Origin: an uncultured Shewanella sp.
GTDB lineage: Bacteria; Pseudomonadota; Gammaproteobacteria; Enterobacterales; Shewanellaceae
Length of the DNA: 64,000 nt
Assembly (NCBI RefSeq): GCF_947497935.1
Contig: NZ_CANMIO010000008.1
Location: forward strand, 1 to 64,000
Direction of reading: 5' to 3'
The notes beneath the pieces are model-generated. The model worked only from the letters and a program-made list of their open reading frames with translations, was not told the DNA's origin and made no database searches. Below are positions 43,830 to 52,624 of this stretch, one piece after another. The position numbers were made by a program, and so were the translations under genes. Within the stretch, counting starts at the first letter, position 1; every line of letters begins with the position of its first letter.

Positions 43830-45080
43830 ATGCAGTTTTCAAAGTTTGGTGAAAAATTTAATCGTTACTCCGGCATTACTCAGTTAATGGATGATCTTAA
43901 TGAGGGCTTAAGTACACCAGGAGCGATTATGCTCGGTGGTGGCAACCCCGCTTCGATCCCGGCCATGCAAGATTACTTTCATCAAGCGACAGCCGATATG
44001 CTGGCTAATGGCGAGTTAGTTGCGGCGCTAGGAAACTATGACGGCCCTCAAGGAAAAGATGCTTTCTTAAGCGCTTTATCAACTTTGCTACGTGAAACTT
44101 ATGGCTGGGAGATCAGCGAGAAAAACATTAGCCTAAGCAATGGCAGCCAGAGTGCTTTCTTCAACTTGTTCAATATACTCGCGGGTGAACAAGTCGATGG
44201 CAGCAAAAAGAAGATCTTACTTCCCCTTGCTCCTGAATACATTGGCTATAACGATGCTGGCCTGGATGATAACCTTTTTGTCTCTTATCGTCCCGATATT
44301 GAGATGCTAGATAATCGTATGTTTAAGTACCATGTGGATTTTGAGCAATTGGACATCGATGATTCGATTGCCGCGATATGTGTATCTCGCCCAACAAACC
44401 CAACTGGCAACGTGCTCTCCGATGCAGAGGTGTGCAAACTCGATGAGTTAGCACGGGCAAAGGGTGTCCCTCTAATCATAGATAACGCCTACGGCACACC
44501 ATTTCCAAATATCATTTTTGAACAAGTGACGCCATTTTGGAACAACAACACCATATTGTGCATGAGCCTTTCTAAACTTGGCCTACCAGGTGTGCGCTGC
44601 GGCATAGTGATCGCCAGCGAAGAGATTACGGCAGCACTGTCGAACCTCAACGCTATCATCAGCCTAGCGCCAGGCGGATTCGGCCCTGCCATCGCCAAGC
44701 ATATGATTGATTCGGGTGACTTGCTGAATTTAAGCGAAAACGTTATCAAGCCTTTCTATCAGCAAAAATCTGAGTTTGCGGTGTCGTTACTGCAGCAATC
44801 GATTAGCGATAGCCGGTTTAGGATCCACAAACCCGAAGGCGCGATGTTCCTCTGGCTTTGGTTCGATAAATTACCTATCACCACCATGGAGCTTTATAAC
44901 AGACTGAAAGCCCGTGGCGTGTTGATTGTACCAGGCGAGTATTTCTTCTTTGGATTAGAGGAAGATTGGAATCATGCGCATCAGTGTCTGCGAATGAATT
45001 ACGTTCAGGATGAAGCCAAAATGCGCGCAGGTATCGCGATTATCAGCGAAGAAGTCGCTAAGGCCTATTCAGAGCTTTAA
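43830..45080 (+). CDS. avtA: Valine-pyruvate aminotransferase
   Basis: 416 residues from the ATG at 43830 (MQFSKFGEKFNRYSGITQLM), which aligns with the start of E. coli AvtA as I remember it; an upstream in-frame GTG gives five extra residues. Fold type I PLP enzyme: GGGNPASIPAMQDYF at the N-terminus, NPTGN in the centre, and the PLP lysine in CMSLSKLGLPGVRCG. It transfers the amino group between valine or alanine and keto acids, contributing to alanine and valine synthesis. Confidence 0.93.
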   Translation: MQFSKFGEKFNRYSGITQLMDDLNEGLSTPGAIMLGGGNPASIPAMQDYFHQATADMLANGELVAALGNYDGPQGKDAFLSALSTLLRETYGWEISEKNISLSNGSQSAFFNLFNILAGEQVDGSKKKILLPLAPEYIGYNDAGLDDNLFVSYRPDIEMLDNRMFKYHVDFEQLDIDDSIAAICVSRPTNPTGNVLSDAEVCKLDELARAKGVPLIIDNAYGTPFPNIIFEQVTPFWNNNTILCMSLSKLGLPGVRCGIVIASEEITAALSNLNAIISLAPGGFGPAIAKHMIDSGDLLNLSENVIKPFYQQKSEFAVSLLQQSISDSRFRIHKPEGAMFLWLWFDKLPITTMELYNRLKARGVLIVPGEYFFFGLEEDWNHAHQCLRMNYVQDEAKMRAGIAIISEEVAKAYSEL

Positions 45081-45125
45081 AACGATTAGAGTCACTTTTG
45101 TAACCTGCCTCAAACCTTAAGTATC

Positions 45126-45179
45126 GATAAGCTATTGCTCGAATTTCTACTCAGAACGAGTCCAGAGCAATAGCTTATC
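45126..45179. repeat. Perfect 15-bp inverted repeat after avtA
   Basis: GATAAGCTATTGCTC (45126-45140) and GAGCAATAGCTTATC (45165-45179) are exact complements around a 24-base loop. The T tail is missing, so it may be a weak terminator or an mRNA-stabilising hairpin. Between it and 45412 the gap is AT-rich and shows no gene. Confidence 0.6.
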
Positions 45180-45412
45180 CCACTAAAAAACAACACTCAC
45201 GAAAACACAACTTATCTCATTTAATTAGTGACTTAACTCAATTAAAATTATGATTTTTACTTTTTTATTGAGATAATAGACGGTCTATTTCATATAGATT
45301 TCAGTGAAATTCTTAACTCTTTAACTTTCCTGTCGCCTTTATCTTTAATCAATGACTCTATTCTTTAACGCTAAAAACCTACTGTTAACGCTCACGCAAA
45401 TCGTAAACCATC

Positions 45413-45466
45413 TTCTCTAAAATCTAATTAAGGATAGATTTTAGAGAAAGCAACTTTGCTTTTTGT
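45413..45466 (+). promoter_or_regulatory. Leader hairpins before the SslE-type gene
   Basis: TTCTCTAAAATCTA (45413-45426) pairs perfectly with TAGATTTTAGAGAA (45435-45448), loop ATTAAGGA. Directly after, AAAGCA (45447-45452) and TGCTTT (45457-45462) form a short stem ending in T. The two stems share bases 45447-45448 and may compete, as in a leader attenuator. Confidence 0.45.
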
Positions 45467-45480
45467 CATGAGATCATAAA

Positions 45481-48400
45481 ATGAAAAAACTAATACTTGC
45501 TATAGTCATAAGCAATATATTGACAGCTTGTAGCGATTACACCCAAGCACCGTCGATACCTGTGGAACCTAGCATACCGCCAACAGACCTTATCCCTGCA
45601 AAGCAAACATATCAGGGCAGTTTATTGCTAAGTGGCAAAAAGTTATCAGGCCAAATTACATGTAACGGTCAAGAGTTAGCCAACACGGGAATTTTTACCT
45701 TTAAAGATGGTGAAAACATTAGTTGTTTCTATGGTTCATTAGAACTACTAAACAAAGACATTCCACTACCAGATGGTTGGGCACGCGATACCCATAACGC
45801 CATGGCCTTAGACATGATAAATGACTGGTCACATGCGATTAGCGTTGAAGATGGCGCAAAAGTCATGGCAAAGGTCAGCACTTGTCCAGCGCTTATCAAT
45901 GAAATCTGTTTAGATGAAATAGACAGTTTTGATGTATCGCCCTTATTTTCAAATGCTAACCCAGCTGACATCGGTGCTTTTTTGAATCCGTCAGCGGAAG
46001 AAGAAACTGACGAAATTGATAAAGCCCCGAGTTCTCATGTCGATAGCTCATTAATACCTGAAGTCTCTGAAGGAGCTAAGCCTGATCTCAACGCAGACTT
46101 TGTCTCTGCTGCTGCCGAAGATGCATACACTTACAAACCTAGTGAAGAGTCGCGATTACTAACCGAAAGTGTATTAATTGATATTAACGGCACCCCTATT
46201 GCTGGTATCAACTATTACACCAAGTCTTCACGAGGCATAACCGATGCAACGGGCTTAATCTCCTACATTTGGGGCGAAACCATCACACTTGGCTTAGATA
46301 CCTTTACCTTCGGCTCGATTAAAGGCAACCAAATTGAATATAGGTTATCTGATGTATCCGATAACGAAATCGTCAAACAAAATATTGATGCGCTAACTGC
46401 GCGTTATGCTTCTACTTCAGCTGATACGGTTACCTTCAGTGAACAGGTGCATCAAGTATTTGCTCAGTACCCTAACGTAATCAACGAAATCATCAATATC
46501 AACCTACCAAACGGTGCTGAAATTGAAGATAGCGGCTACCGTGTGCCTAACGAATTTAATGCACAGTTTTCTACTGGATTAGCCCAAATCATTGATGCTG
46601 AGCTAAATCAGGCGCGAGTACAAAACCATCAGACAGTGCCGCTTTTACGCAGCAGTCAGTATGTGACTAATACATTAAATCAGCTATATACAGATGTGGA
46701 CCAATTCCATATTTTCCATGATAACGCCGCTTTTTATGGCGAAGTTGGCTTCGCGCGTTTTATGCGTTCAATCAACACATCAAACACGGCCTTCCCAGTA
46801 TTGATGCCCCGCAATGATGTTAACTATTGGCTACCATTTGGCTCTGAGCAAGCTTATCGACGTGATGACGGTTTCCCTTATGTAACTGACGCTAAAACTA
46901 TTGATGCCGATTCAGATGTCACTCTTAAACGCCCTGAGCGAGTGGGCACTGACACTGCGACTTATAACTTACCCGTGATTACAGCGGGCGAGATTGGTAA
47001 AGGCCGCGTGGTATTTATGGGTAACAGCATGTACCCCAACATCTTAAGTACGCCAACAAGCTATTGGGCCGGTGGTGAAGACGCAGGTCAAGACAATGGC
47101 AGTATGCCACGCTTCTTTATGAACATGTTTACCTGGTTTGCGCCTGAATATGCTAATGGCCAAAAAGCCATTAATGTCGGTTCCAATATCGGCAAAGTTT
47201 GGCAGTCTAACGTCAACTCCAATAAGCAGTATGACTTCTATATCGACAGTTCATATAAAGCCAACCTCGAGATGCTTGCGTCCGGTAGTTATGACAACCT
47301 AGATCCGCAGACAACCCCCATCTTGCTGTTACAAGCTTACGAAACCAGTCTGTTTGGTGATGGCATGAGCGTAAAAGTGCTTGCCGATATTGGTAAGCCA
47401 TTACTTTCAGAGAAAGATATCACCGCCTTGATTAAGTATATCAACGCTGGCGGTAATGTTTTATTCATGGATGCTATCGAGCAGTTAAACCCCGAACCCA
47501 TCGCGCGTTTAGCCGATACTGCAGGTATTTCATTAGGCGGCGCCAATCTTGCCCGCACCCGTCAAGCATACTGTGGTGAAAGCTATTATTGCCAAGAGCC
47601 TTACCCTAATGCGCGTGCCAGCTTTACCGACACACTTGTGACTTATGAAAAGTTCGATGATATGTCCAAGTTTGTGGTTAACCAAGATGGTACAGTGACT
47701 TTCCCATCACCTATCGACAAACCAGAGTTTGGTGTTGCCCAGTTTAAAACCACTGCTGAAGATGGTAGCGAGCAAGACAATTTTGCGTTTTACAGCGTTA
47801 AAACAGACGCTGAGCACCTTGAAGCTGTCGCTAAAATCAAAGCCGCTTTCCCAAAAGTTAAAGAGTGTACTGACGCAAACTATGACTACGAGATTGGCTG
47901 TATTGAAACGCGCCAAGGCCATGGCTTTGCAACGGGACACAGATACTATCGCCCACGCTTTACCCGCTATGAGATGAGCCCTGAAGTGGTTGATACTATG
48001 GTCAAAGCCGCCAACCTTGGTGCTAACGTTGAAAAGCTGTATCAGCATGAGATTTACTACCGTAGTAAAGGCGCTGAGGGCAACCGCTTATCGCTCAATG
48101 AGCTAAACCAAACCTACGATAACTTATCTATCTGGCTGTGGAATGATGAGCAATATAGCTATAACGCTAACGTACAAGATGAGCTGGGCTTTAAAAAAGC
48201 CACTGAGTTCTTAAACTGCTATACCTCTGATTTGCACCAACCCGATAATGCTTGTCACCCTGAGACCCGAGCCAAACTGCACAGCTACAAGATGCTGACA
48301 GAAAATGAAGAGTTGAACCCAAGCTACCCGTTAAACTATCAAGAAAAGCCGCTAACCCGCATTATGCTTGGCCGCTCTTACTGGGATAACGACATCAGTG

Positions 48401-49758
48401 TCGACACAAGTATTTACCCTGGTAATACCGCGGTCACTGGCACAAATGCCAGCGTGCAAGTTGAAACATTCAACAATGCTGTAGTCGGTACGGCAAACAA
48501 CATGCAGTCAACGGGATTATGGGCAGTAAAGCGCAGCACAGTGACAGTGACTGGTAATCATGATGCCACTATTACCATTGCACTGGTTGATGATGTGACA
48601 GGTAAACACCAACATGAATTGGCGTTAAAGCGTCCTTCTCGTGTACAAAAGTCTTGGACCCACAAAGCGGGATCGTCTACTGACATTATCGCACCATATG
48701 GCGGCCTAATTTATATCAAGCCGACGAGTACTGCTGAACTCAATACGGTTGAATTTAGCTTTACAGGCGTGTTGGAAGCATCACTTTGGAGAAACGGCAA
48801 ATGGCTAAACCCGGTTAACCTCGATGTGCCATTAGCCGAAATAAATACAGGTCATTTTGTTTATACAACCCCGGTCAATAATGTTGCTAATACTGATATC
48901 CAGCAGTTTGCCGATGGCATGAATGACTTTGCTGAAAAAGCCAGTGATTTCCACGCAAGAGATAATAGCGAAGACAATATGCGCTTTACGGGCAAGTTGT
49001 TGCCAGAGCATAGCCATCGCTTTGTTAACGACGTACAAATTTCAATTGGCGCCGCTCACTCTGGTTATCCAGTAATGAGCACAACCTATAACCGTGACGC
49101 CAATACCATCCCGACAATTCCTGATAATGATTGGTTATTATGGCATGAAGTCGGTCATAACCTTGCAGCTGCCCCCTTTAACGTAAAAGGGGCTACCGAA
49201 GTCGCAAATAACCTGTTAGCACTTTATATGCAGGAACAGCGCGACAACGGCAAAGGTAAAATGGAACGTATCAAAACTGATATTCAAAAGGCACCTATGA
49301 TGATCAGTCGTGATGAGGGCCATGTTTGGAGTCATGGTGACGCAGGCTCACGCTTGGTTATGTTCGCTCAACTGAAAGTTTGGGCAGAAGATCACTTCAA
49401 AATTGCTGACCACTTTAAAGGCGAAACTATCCCCTCTTACTATGGTGCAGATGAAGGTTGGAACATGTTTAAACTGATGCATCATCAAGCACGAAATAAC
49501 CAGAATCCATCTTGTTCAGCTCAAAATATTAACGGGCTTAGCGAGGGCGATCTGCTTATGGCCTGTGCTTCAGCTGTTGCAAAATATGACCTAACTAGTT
49601 TCTTTGAAGCATGGAATCCAAGTGAAGTATCAGTAGTCACTGCTGATGGCAGCCGTGACTATCAAGGCGGGATCACAGCTAATGGTACTGGCTATGTGAA
49701 GTCTTTAGATCTTCCAGTACCTGAGAATAAACCTGAAAGTATCGATTACATTAATTAA
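45481..49758 (+). CDS. SslE/AcfD-type lipoprotein metallopeptidase (M60-like)
   Basis: 1425 residues. Lipoprotein signal LILAIVISNILTAC with lipobox LTAC (Cys17). The catalytic motif LLWHEVGHNLAAAPF has HExxH at about 1222-1226, with a Glu in GATEVANN downstream as the third ligand, the pattern of M60-like peptidases. Size, lipobox and C-terminal position of the motif match V. cholerae AcfD and E. coli SslE, mucin-degrading surface proteins secreted by the type II system. It is alone, with its own terminator. No secretion genes lie nearby. Confidence 0.88.
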   Translation: MKKLILAIVISNILTACSDYTQAPSIPVEPSIPPTDLIPAKQTYQGSLLLSGKKLSGQITCNGQELANTGIFTFKDGENISCFYGSLELLNKDIPLPDGWARDTHNAMALDMINDWSHAISVEDGAKVMAKVSTCPALINEICLDEIDSFDVSPLFSNANPADIGAFLNPSAEEETDEIDKAPSSHVDSSLIPEVSEGAKPDLNADFVSAAAEDAYTYKPSEESRLLTESVLIDINGTPIAGINYYTKSSRGITDATGLISYIWGETITLGLDTFTFGSIKGNQIEYRLSDVSDNEIVKQNIDALTARYASTSADTVTFSEQVHQVFAQYPNVINEIININLPNGAEIEDSGYRVPNEFNAQFSTGLAQIIDAELNQARVQNHQTVPLLRSSQYVTNTLNQLYTDVDQFHIFHDNAAFYGEVGFARFMRSINTSNTAFPVLMPRNDVNYWLPFGSEQAYRRDDGFPYVTDAKTIDADSDVTLKRPERVGTDTATYNLPVITAGEIGKGRVVFMGNSMYPNILSTPTSYWAGGEDAGQDNGSMPRFFMNMFTWFAPEYANGQKAINVGSNIGKVWQSNVNSNKQYDFYIDSSYKANLEMLASGSYDNLDPQTTPILLLQAYETSLFGDGMSVKVLADIGKPLLSEKDITALIKYINAGGNVLFMDAIEQLNPEPIARLADTAGISLGGANLARTRQAYCGESYYCQEPYPNARASFTDTLVTYEKFDDMSKFVVNQDGTVTFPSPIDKPEFGVAQFKTTAEDGSEQDNFAFYSVKTDAEHLEAVAKIKAAFPKVKECTDANYDYEIGCIETRQGHGFATGHRYYRPRFTRYEMSPEVVDTMVKAANLGANVEKLYQHEIYYRSKGAEGNRLSLNELNQTYDNLSIWLWNDEQYSYNANVQDELGFKKATEFLNCYTSDLHQPDNACHPETRAKLHSYKMLTENEELNPSYPLNYQEKPLTRIMLGRSYWDNDISVDTSIYPGNTAVTGTNASVQVETFNNAVVGTANNMQSTGLWAVKRSTVTVTGNHDATITIALVDDVTGKHQHELALKRPSRVQKSWTHKAGSSTDIIAPYGGLIYIKPTSTAELNTVEFSFTGVLEASLWRNGKWLNPVNLDVPLAEINTGHFVYTTPVNNVANTDIQQFADGMNDFAEKASDFHARDNSEDNMRFTGKLLPEHSHRFVNDVQISIGAAHSGYPVMSTTYNRDANTIPTIPDNDWLLWHEVGHNLAAAPFNVKGATEVANNLLALYMQEQRDNGKGKMERIKTDIQKAPMMISRDEGHVWSHGDAGSRLVMFAQLKVWAEDHFKIADHFKGETIPSYYGADEGWNMFKLMHHQARNNQNPSCSAQNINGLSEGDLLMACASAVAKYDLTSFFEAWNPSEVSVVTADGSRDYQGGITANGTGYVKSLDLPVPENKPESIDYIN

Positions 49759-49834
49759 GCTATGAACTATTAATGTTCGATAATTGAAGCTATAGGCTTA
49801 ACAATAATAGCCGCTTGAATTTGCCATAGAAACT

Positions 49835-49873
49835 AAAAAGCCCCTGCACATATGTGAAGGGGCTTTTTGTTTT
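49835..49873 (+). terminator. Terminator of the SslE-type gene
   Basis: AAAAAGCCCCT / AGGGGCTTTTT with a 12-base loop and a T tail. Confidence 0.9.
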
Positions 49874-49891
49874 AAGGGGGTTAACTATTAA

Positions 49892-49937
49892 CGCTAACAA
49901 AGAGGCCGATTACCGCTATTAAATCTCTTGGTTAGCG
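49892..49937 (-). repeat. Inverted repeat at the end of the beta-lactamase gene
   Basis: CGCTAACAAAGAG (49892-49904) pairs with CTCTTGGTTAGCG (49925-49937) in 12 of 13 positions, loop of 20. The right arm contains the stop codon. It has no T tail. Confidence 0.5.
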
Positions 49938-50771
49938 CTCCTTTGGCAGCGCACCTATGAATTGTAGAATGTCTCGAACGATTGCCTCACGTTTATAGAG
50001 ATCTTGCATACGATTCGGTGTGTCCATATTGAGGGCAAAAAGTACTGGCCCTGTCGGCCATTCAACCCAGCCGACCCACCAGCCGTACTGGCCTTGCCAG
50101 CCTGTTTTAGCCCTTAACACCCAGTCTCTGCCCGCTTCGACAATCATAATATCTTTAATTAAGCGTTGATCCGCCAAATCAAAAGGTAACTGGTTAAGAT
50201 ATAAATTTTGTAAGAATTTAACTTGCTCAACGGCTGAAATAGCGAGCTTACCGTCAATCCAATAACTGACACTGTCTTGGTTTTTATTGTCAAACGTGGG
50301 ATCCGCATTACCGTAATCAATTAGCGATAAATAATGCTGCGCTTTTTTCTCACCCAACTTCTTGGCAAAATTATCATAGACCCACACCGCTGAGTTACGC
50401 ATAGCTGAGCGTAAGTTCTGATCTTGATTATGAGGTGAGTAACTTCGCTCTATTCCGTCCCACTCAAACACTTGAAATTCGTCTTTAACTAAATTTGAGT
50501 CTAGGGCAAATAGACTATGGGGAATTTTAAATGTAGACGCGGGGGAATAGCGTTTATTTGCTCTCAGGCTATCGAGCACCATAGCTTTAGGTACTGCATC
50601 ACGCTTATCAAGCACTACTATCGTCCCCTTGGCGTCATACTTATCAAAGTATATCTGCCAACCAGGCTGCTCTTCATAAGCTGCAAATGCCTTTATGGGC
50701 ATAACGGCTACAGCCGAAAATAGAAGATAGAGCAATAAACAAATACTCGAATGCGTTTTTAAAATAGTCAT
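49932..50771 (-). CDS. Class D beta-lactamase, OXA-2 type
   Basis: 279 residues with a signal peptide (about residues 1-30, ending AFA). All class D motifs are intact: Ser79-Thr-Phe-Lys82 (PASTFKIPHSLFALD), Ser127-Ala-Val129, Tyr153-Gly-Asn155, Trp171 and Lys222-Thr-Gly224. Compared with OXA-2 from memory, long stretches agree (KRYSPASTFKIPH, EAIVR, RAKTGW, GWWVGWVEWPTG), and well over half of the mature residues match, with about five extra residues after YGNADP. It is much closer to OXA-2 than to the OXA-48/54/55 enzymes usual in Shewanella. The transporter gene ends 15 bases upstream, so both may share a transcript. Confidence 0.92.
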   Translation of the reverse strand: MTILKTHSSICLLLYLLFSAVAVMPIKAFAAYEEQPGWQIYFDKYDAKGTIVVLDKRDAVPKAMVLDSLRANKRYSPASTFKIPHSLFALDSNLVKDEFQVFEWDGIERSYSPHNQDQNLRSAMRNSAVWVYDNFAKKLGEKKAQHYLSLIDYGNADPTFDNKNQDSVSYWIDGKLAISAVEQVKFLQNLYLNQLPFDLADQRLIKDIMIVEAGRDWVLRAKTGWQGQYGWWVGWVEWPTGPVLFALNMDTPNRMQDLYKREAIVRDILQFIGALPKER

Positions 50772-50786
50772 CCTTGAAATTCTCTA

Positions 50787-51566
50787 TTATAGCCAAGCAA
50801 ACAGATCGTATTGAGCCGACAACAGCTTAACGCTCATGGCAATAGACATAACTACCACTAACGGCCTGATAATTTTAGTGCCTTTGGTTAACACTAATCT
50901 CGATCCTAACGTAGCGCCTATCGCTTGGCCTATCAACATCACCCCACCTAGCATCCAAAAGACTTTACCACCAATGGCAAAGAAAATAAGCGACGCGATA
51001 TTGGTTGAAAAGTTTAATATTTTGGCATGGGCGGTTGCTTTAGCAAGCCCATAACCCGCCAATGAAACAAAGGCTAAGGCAAAGAAGCTACCAGTGCCGG
51101 GGCCAAAAAAACCATCATAAAAGCCCACGGCTAATGCTGCAGTAAAGGCAAATACACTTGGGGTGAGCACTTGCAGCTTATCGTCTTCACTGATCTTTTT
51201 GGAAAACAGAAAGTAGCCTCCTATTGCGAGCATCAAGAAGGGTAAAAAGACTTCTAAGAAAGCCGTGTCTATCATCTGAACCGCAATCGTCCCCAATGCC
51301 GCGCCTACAAAGGCACAAGCAATACTGAGCTTCATATCGCTGAGTTTCACCATGCCTTTACGCACAAAATAAAAACTCGCAAAAAAGCTACCACCGCAGG
51401 CTTGCAGCTTATTGGTTGCTAACGCCACCGTTGGCGGCAGGCCTGCCCACATTAGCGCTGGTATGGTAAGTAAACCGCCCCCACCTGCAATCGCGTCGAT
51501 AAAACCTGCCAACATGGCGACAAAAAAAAGCAGAGCAATAAGCTCAAAAGTCAGATCTAGAGTCAT
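50787..51566 (-). CDS. TSUP-family (TauE/SafE) membrane transporter
   Basis: 259 residues with about eight membrane helices. The N-terminal MLAGFIDAIAGGGGLLTIPALMWAGLPP is the TSUP signature, repeated in weaker form in the second half (YDGFFGPGTGSFFALAFV). TSUP proteins export or import sulfur compounds such as sulfite or sulfoacetate; the substrate here is open. It precedes the beta-lactamase gene by 15 bases and is divergent from a LysR gene. Confidence 0.88.
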   Translation of the reverse strand: MTLDLTFELIALLFFVAMLAGFIDAIAGGGGLLTIPALMWAGLPPTVALATNKLQACGGSFFASFYFVRKGMVKLSDMKLSIACAFVGAALGTIAVQMIDTAFLEVFLPFLMLAIGGYFLFSKKISEDDKLQVLTPSVFAFTAALAVGFYDGFFGPGTGSFFALAFVSLAGYGLAKATAHAKILNFSTNIASLIFFAIGGKVFWMLGGVMLIGQAIGATLGSRLVLTKGTKIIRPLVVVMSIAMSVKLLSAQYDLFAWL

Positions 51567-51642
51567 GATTCAATAACAAATAATTTAAGTGCCGCTATTA
51601 GACGTTGTTTGCAGTTAAAACTCAAAGGAGTTATTGTTCGTC

Positions 51643-52590
51643 ATGAGTGAGATTTTCTCACGCAAAAAGAAGGTTATGGTTAAACTAATGTACTCACACC
51701 TCCCTCCACTAAATGCCCTTAGAGCCTTCGAGGCATCGGCGAGACTGATGAGCTTTACCCTTGCAGGTAAAGAGTTATTTGTCACCCATGGCGCTATCAG
51801 TAAGCAAGTAAAGTTATTGGAAGAGTTCGTGGGGATGCCACTATTTATTAGGCAACATCGTAGCCTTAAACTCACCGATGAGGGCGAGCGTTACTTCATT
51901 AATGTACAAGTGGCACTGCAAAACATTAACAATGCGACTAGCGACTTGATCACTCAACCTCTGAGAACCCAGACTTTAGCCATCAACGTCCTGCCGAGCT
52001 TAACAATTAGCTGGCTTATACCAAGAATGGAAGAGTTCAAGTCCCGCTATCCTCATCTCTATGTCGACTTATCTATTGGCGATTTTGAAGTTGACTTTAA
52101 TAGTGTCAATTACGATATCGCCATTCGAAGCAGTACATCCGTTCCTAAAGCAGCCAATGTGATGACCTTAATGGATGAAGATCTCTGTCTGGTTTGTTCA
52201 CCAGAGATTGCTTGTGAGCTTAATCAGCTTGAAGACATTAACACAATGACATTATTGCAACACACCACAAGACCTGGGCTCTGGCAATTATGGGCTGAGA
52301 GTGTTGGACTTGATCTAACGACGGAGAAAAAGTTTGGTGTAGAGCATTTTTACATGCTGAGTCAGGCGGCAGTGAGTGGAATGGGCGTGGCGCTGATCCC
52401 ACGCTTCTTTATTGAAGATGAACTGAAAGCAGGTAGATTAGTTATCCCGTTTGATGCAGATTTGGACGTACAGTTTACTAGCCCCTATCGCTATTACTTA
52501 TTAACACCAAAATCGAGTAACCTGCCGTTAAAAGTACAATCTTTTATCGACTGGCTACTCGAACTATTTAGCCCATATCGGCAGCAATAG
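51643..52590 (+). CDS. LysR-family regulator, GcvA/AmpR type
   Basis: 315 residues from the ATG at 51643 (12 bases after GGAG); starts at 51676 or 51688 (MYSHLPPLNALRAFE, where the family normally begins) are also possible. The DNA-binding helix-turn-helix is LPPLNALRAFEASARLMSFTLAGKELFVTHGAISKQVKLLEEFVG, followed by a periplasmic-binding-like effector domain. The start LPPLNALRAFE is shared with GcvA and with AmpR, the regulator of class C beta-lactamases. It is divergent from the TSUP and beta-lactamase genes across about 76 bases, the usual LysR target arrangement. Confidence 0.88.
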   Translation: MSEIFSRKKKVMVKLMYSHLPPLNALRAFEASARLMSFTLAGKELFVTHGAISKQVKLLEEFVGMPLFIRQHRSLKLTDEGERYFINVQVALQNINNATSDLITQPLRTQTLAINVLPSLTISWLIPRMEEFKSRYPHLYVDLSIGDFEVDFNSVNYDIAIRSSTSVPKAANVMTLMDEDLCLVCSPEIACELNQLEDINTMTLLQHTTRPGLWQLWAESVGLDLTTEKKFGVEHFYMLSQAAVSGMGVALIPRFFIEDELKAGRLVIPFDADLDVQFTSPYRYYLLTPKSSNLPLKVQSFIDWLLELFSPYRQQ

Positions 52591-52624
52591 CGTTAGTGAC
52601 GACTAACTCATTGCTTGAGACACA

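Noticed and set aside
47707..48048. 113-residue minus-strand frame inside the SslE-type gene
   Set aside because: Antisense shadow of a long intact gene, no ribosome site or known motif.
49932..50771. OXA-48/OXA-54/OXA-55 type enzyme as expected for Shewanella
   Set aside because: Those have PASTFKIPNSLIALDLG, WNRDHNL and YGNEDISG-type sequences as I remember them; here PASTFKIPHSLFALD, HNQDQNL and YGNADP match OXA-2.
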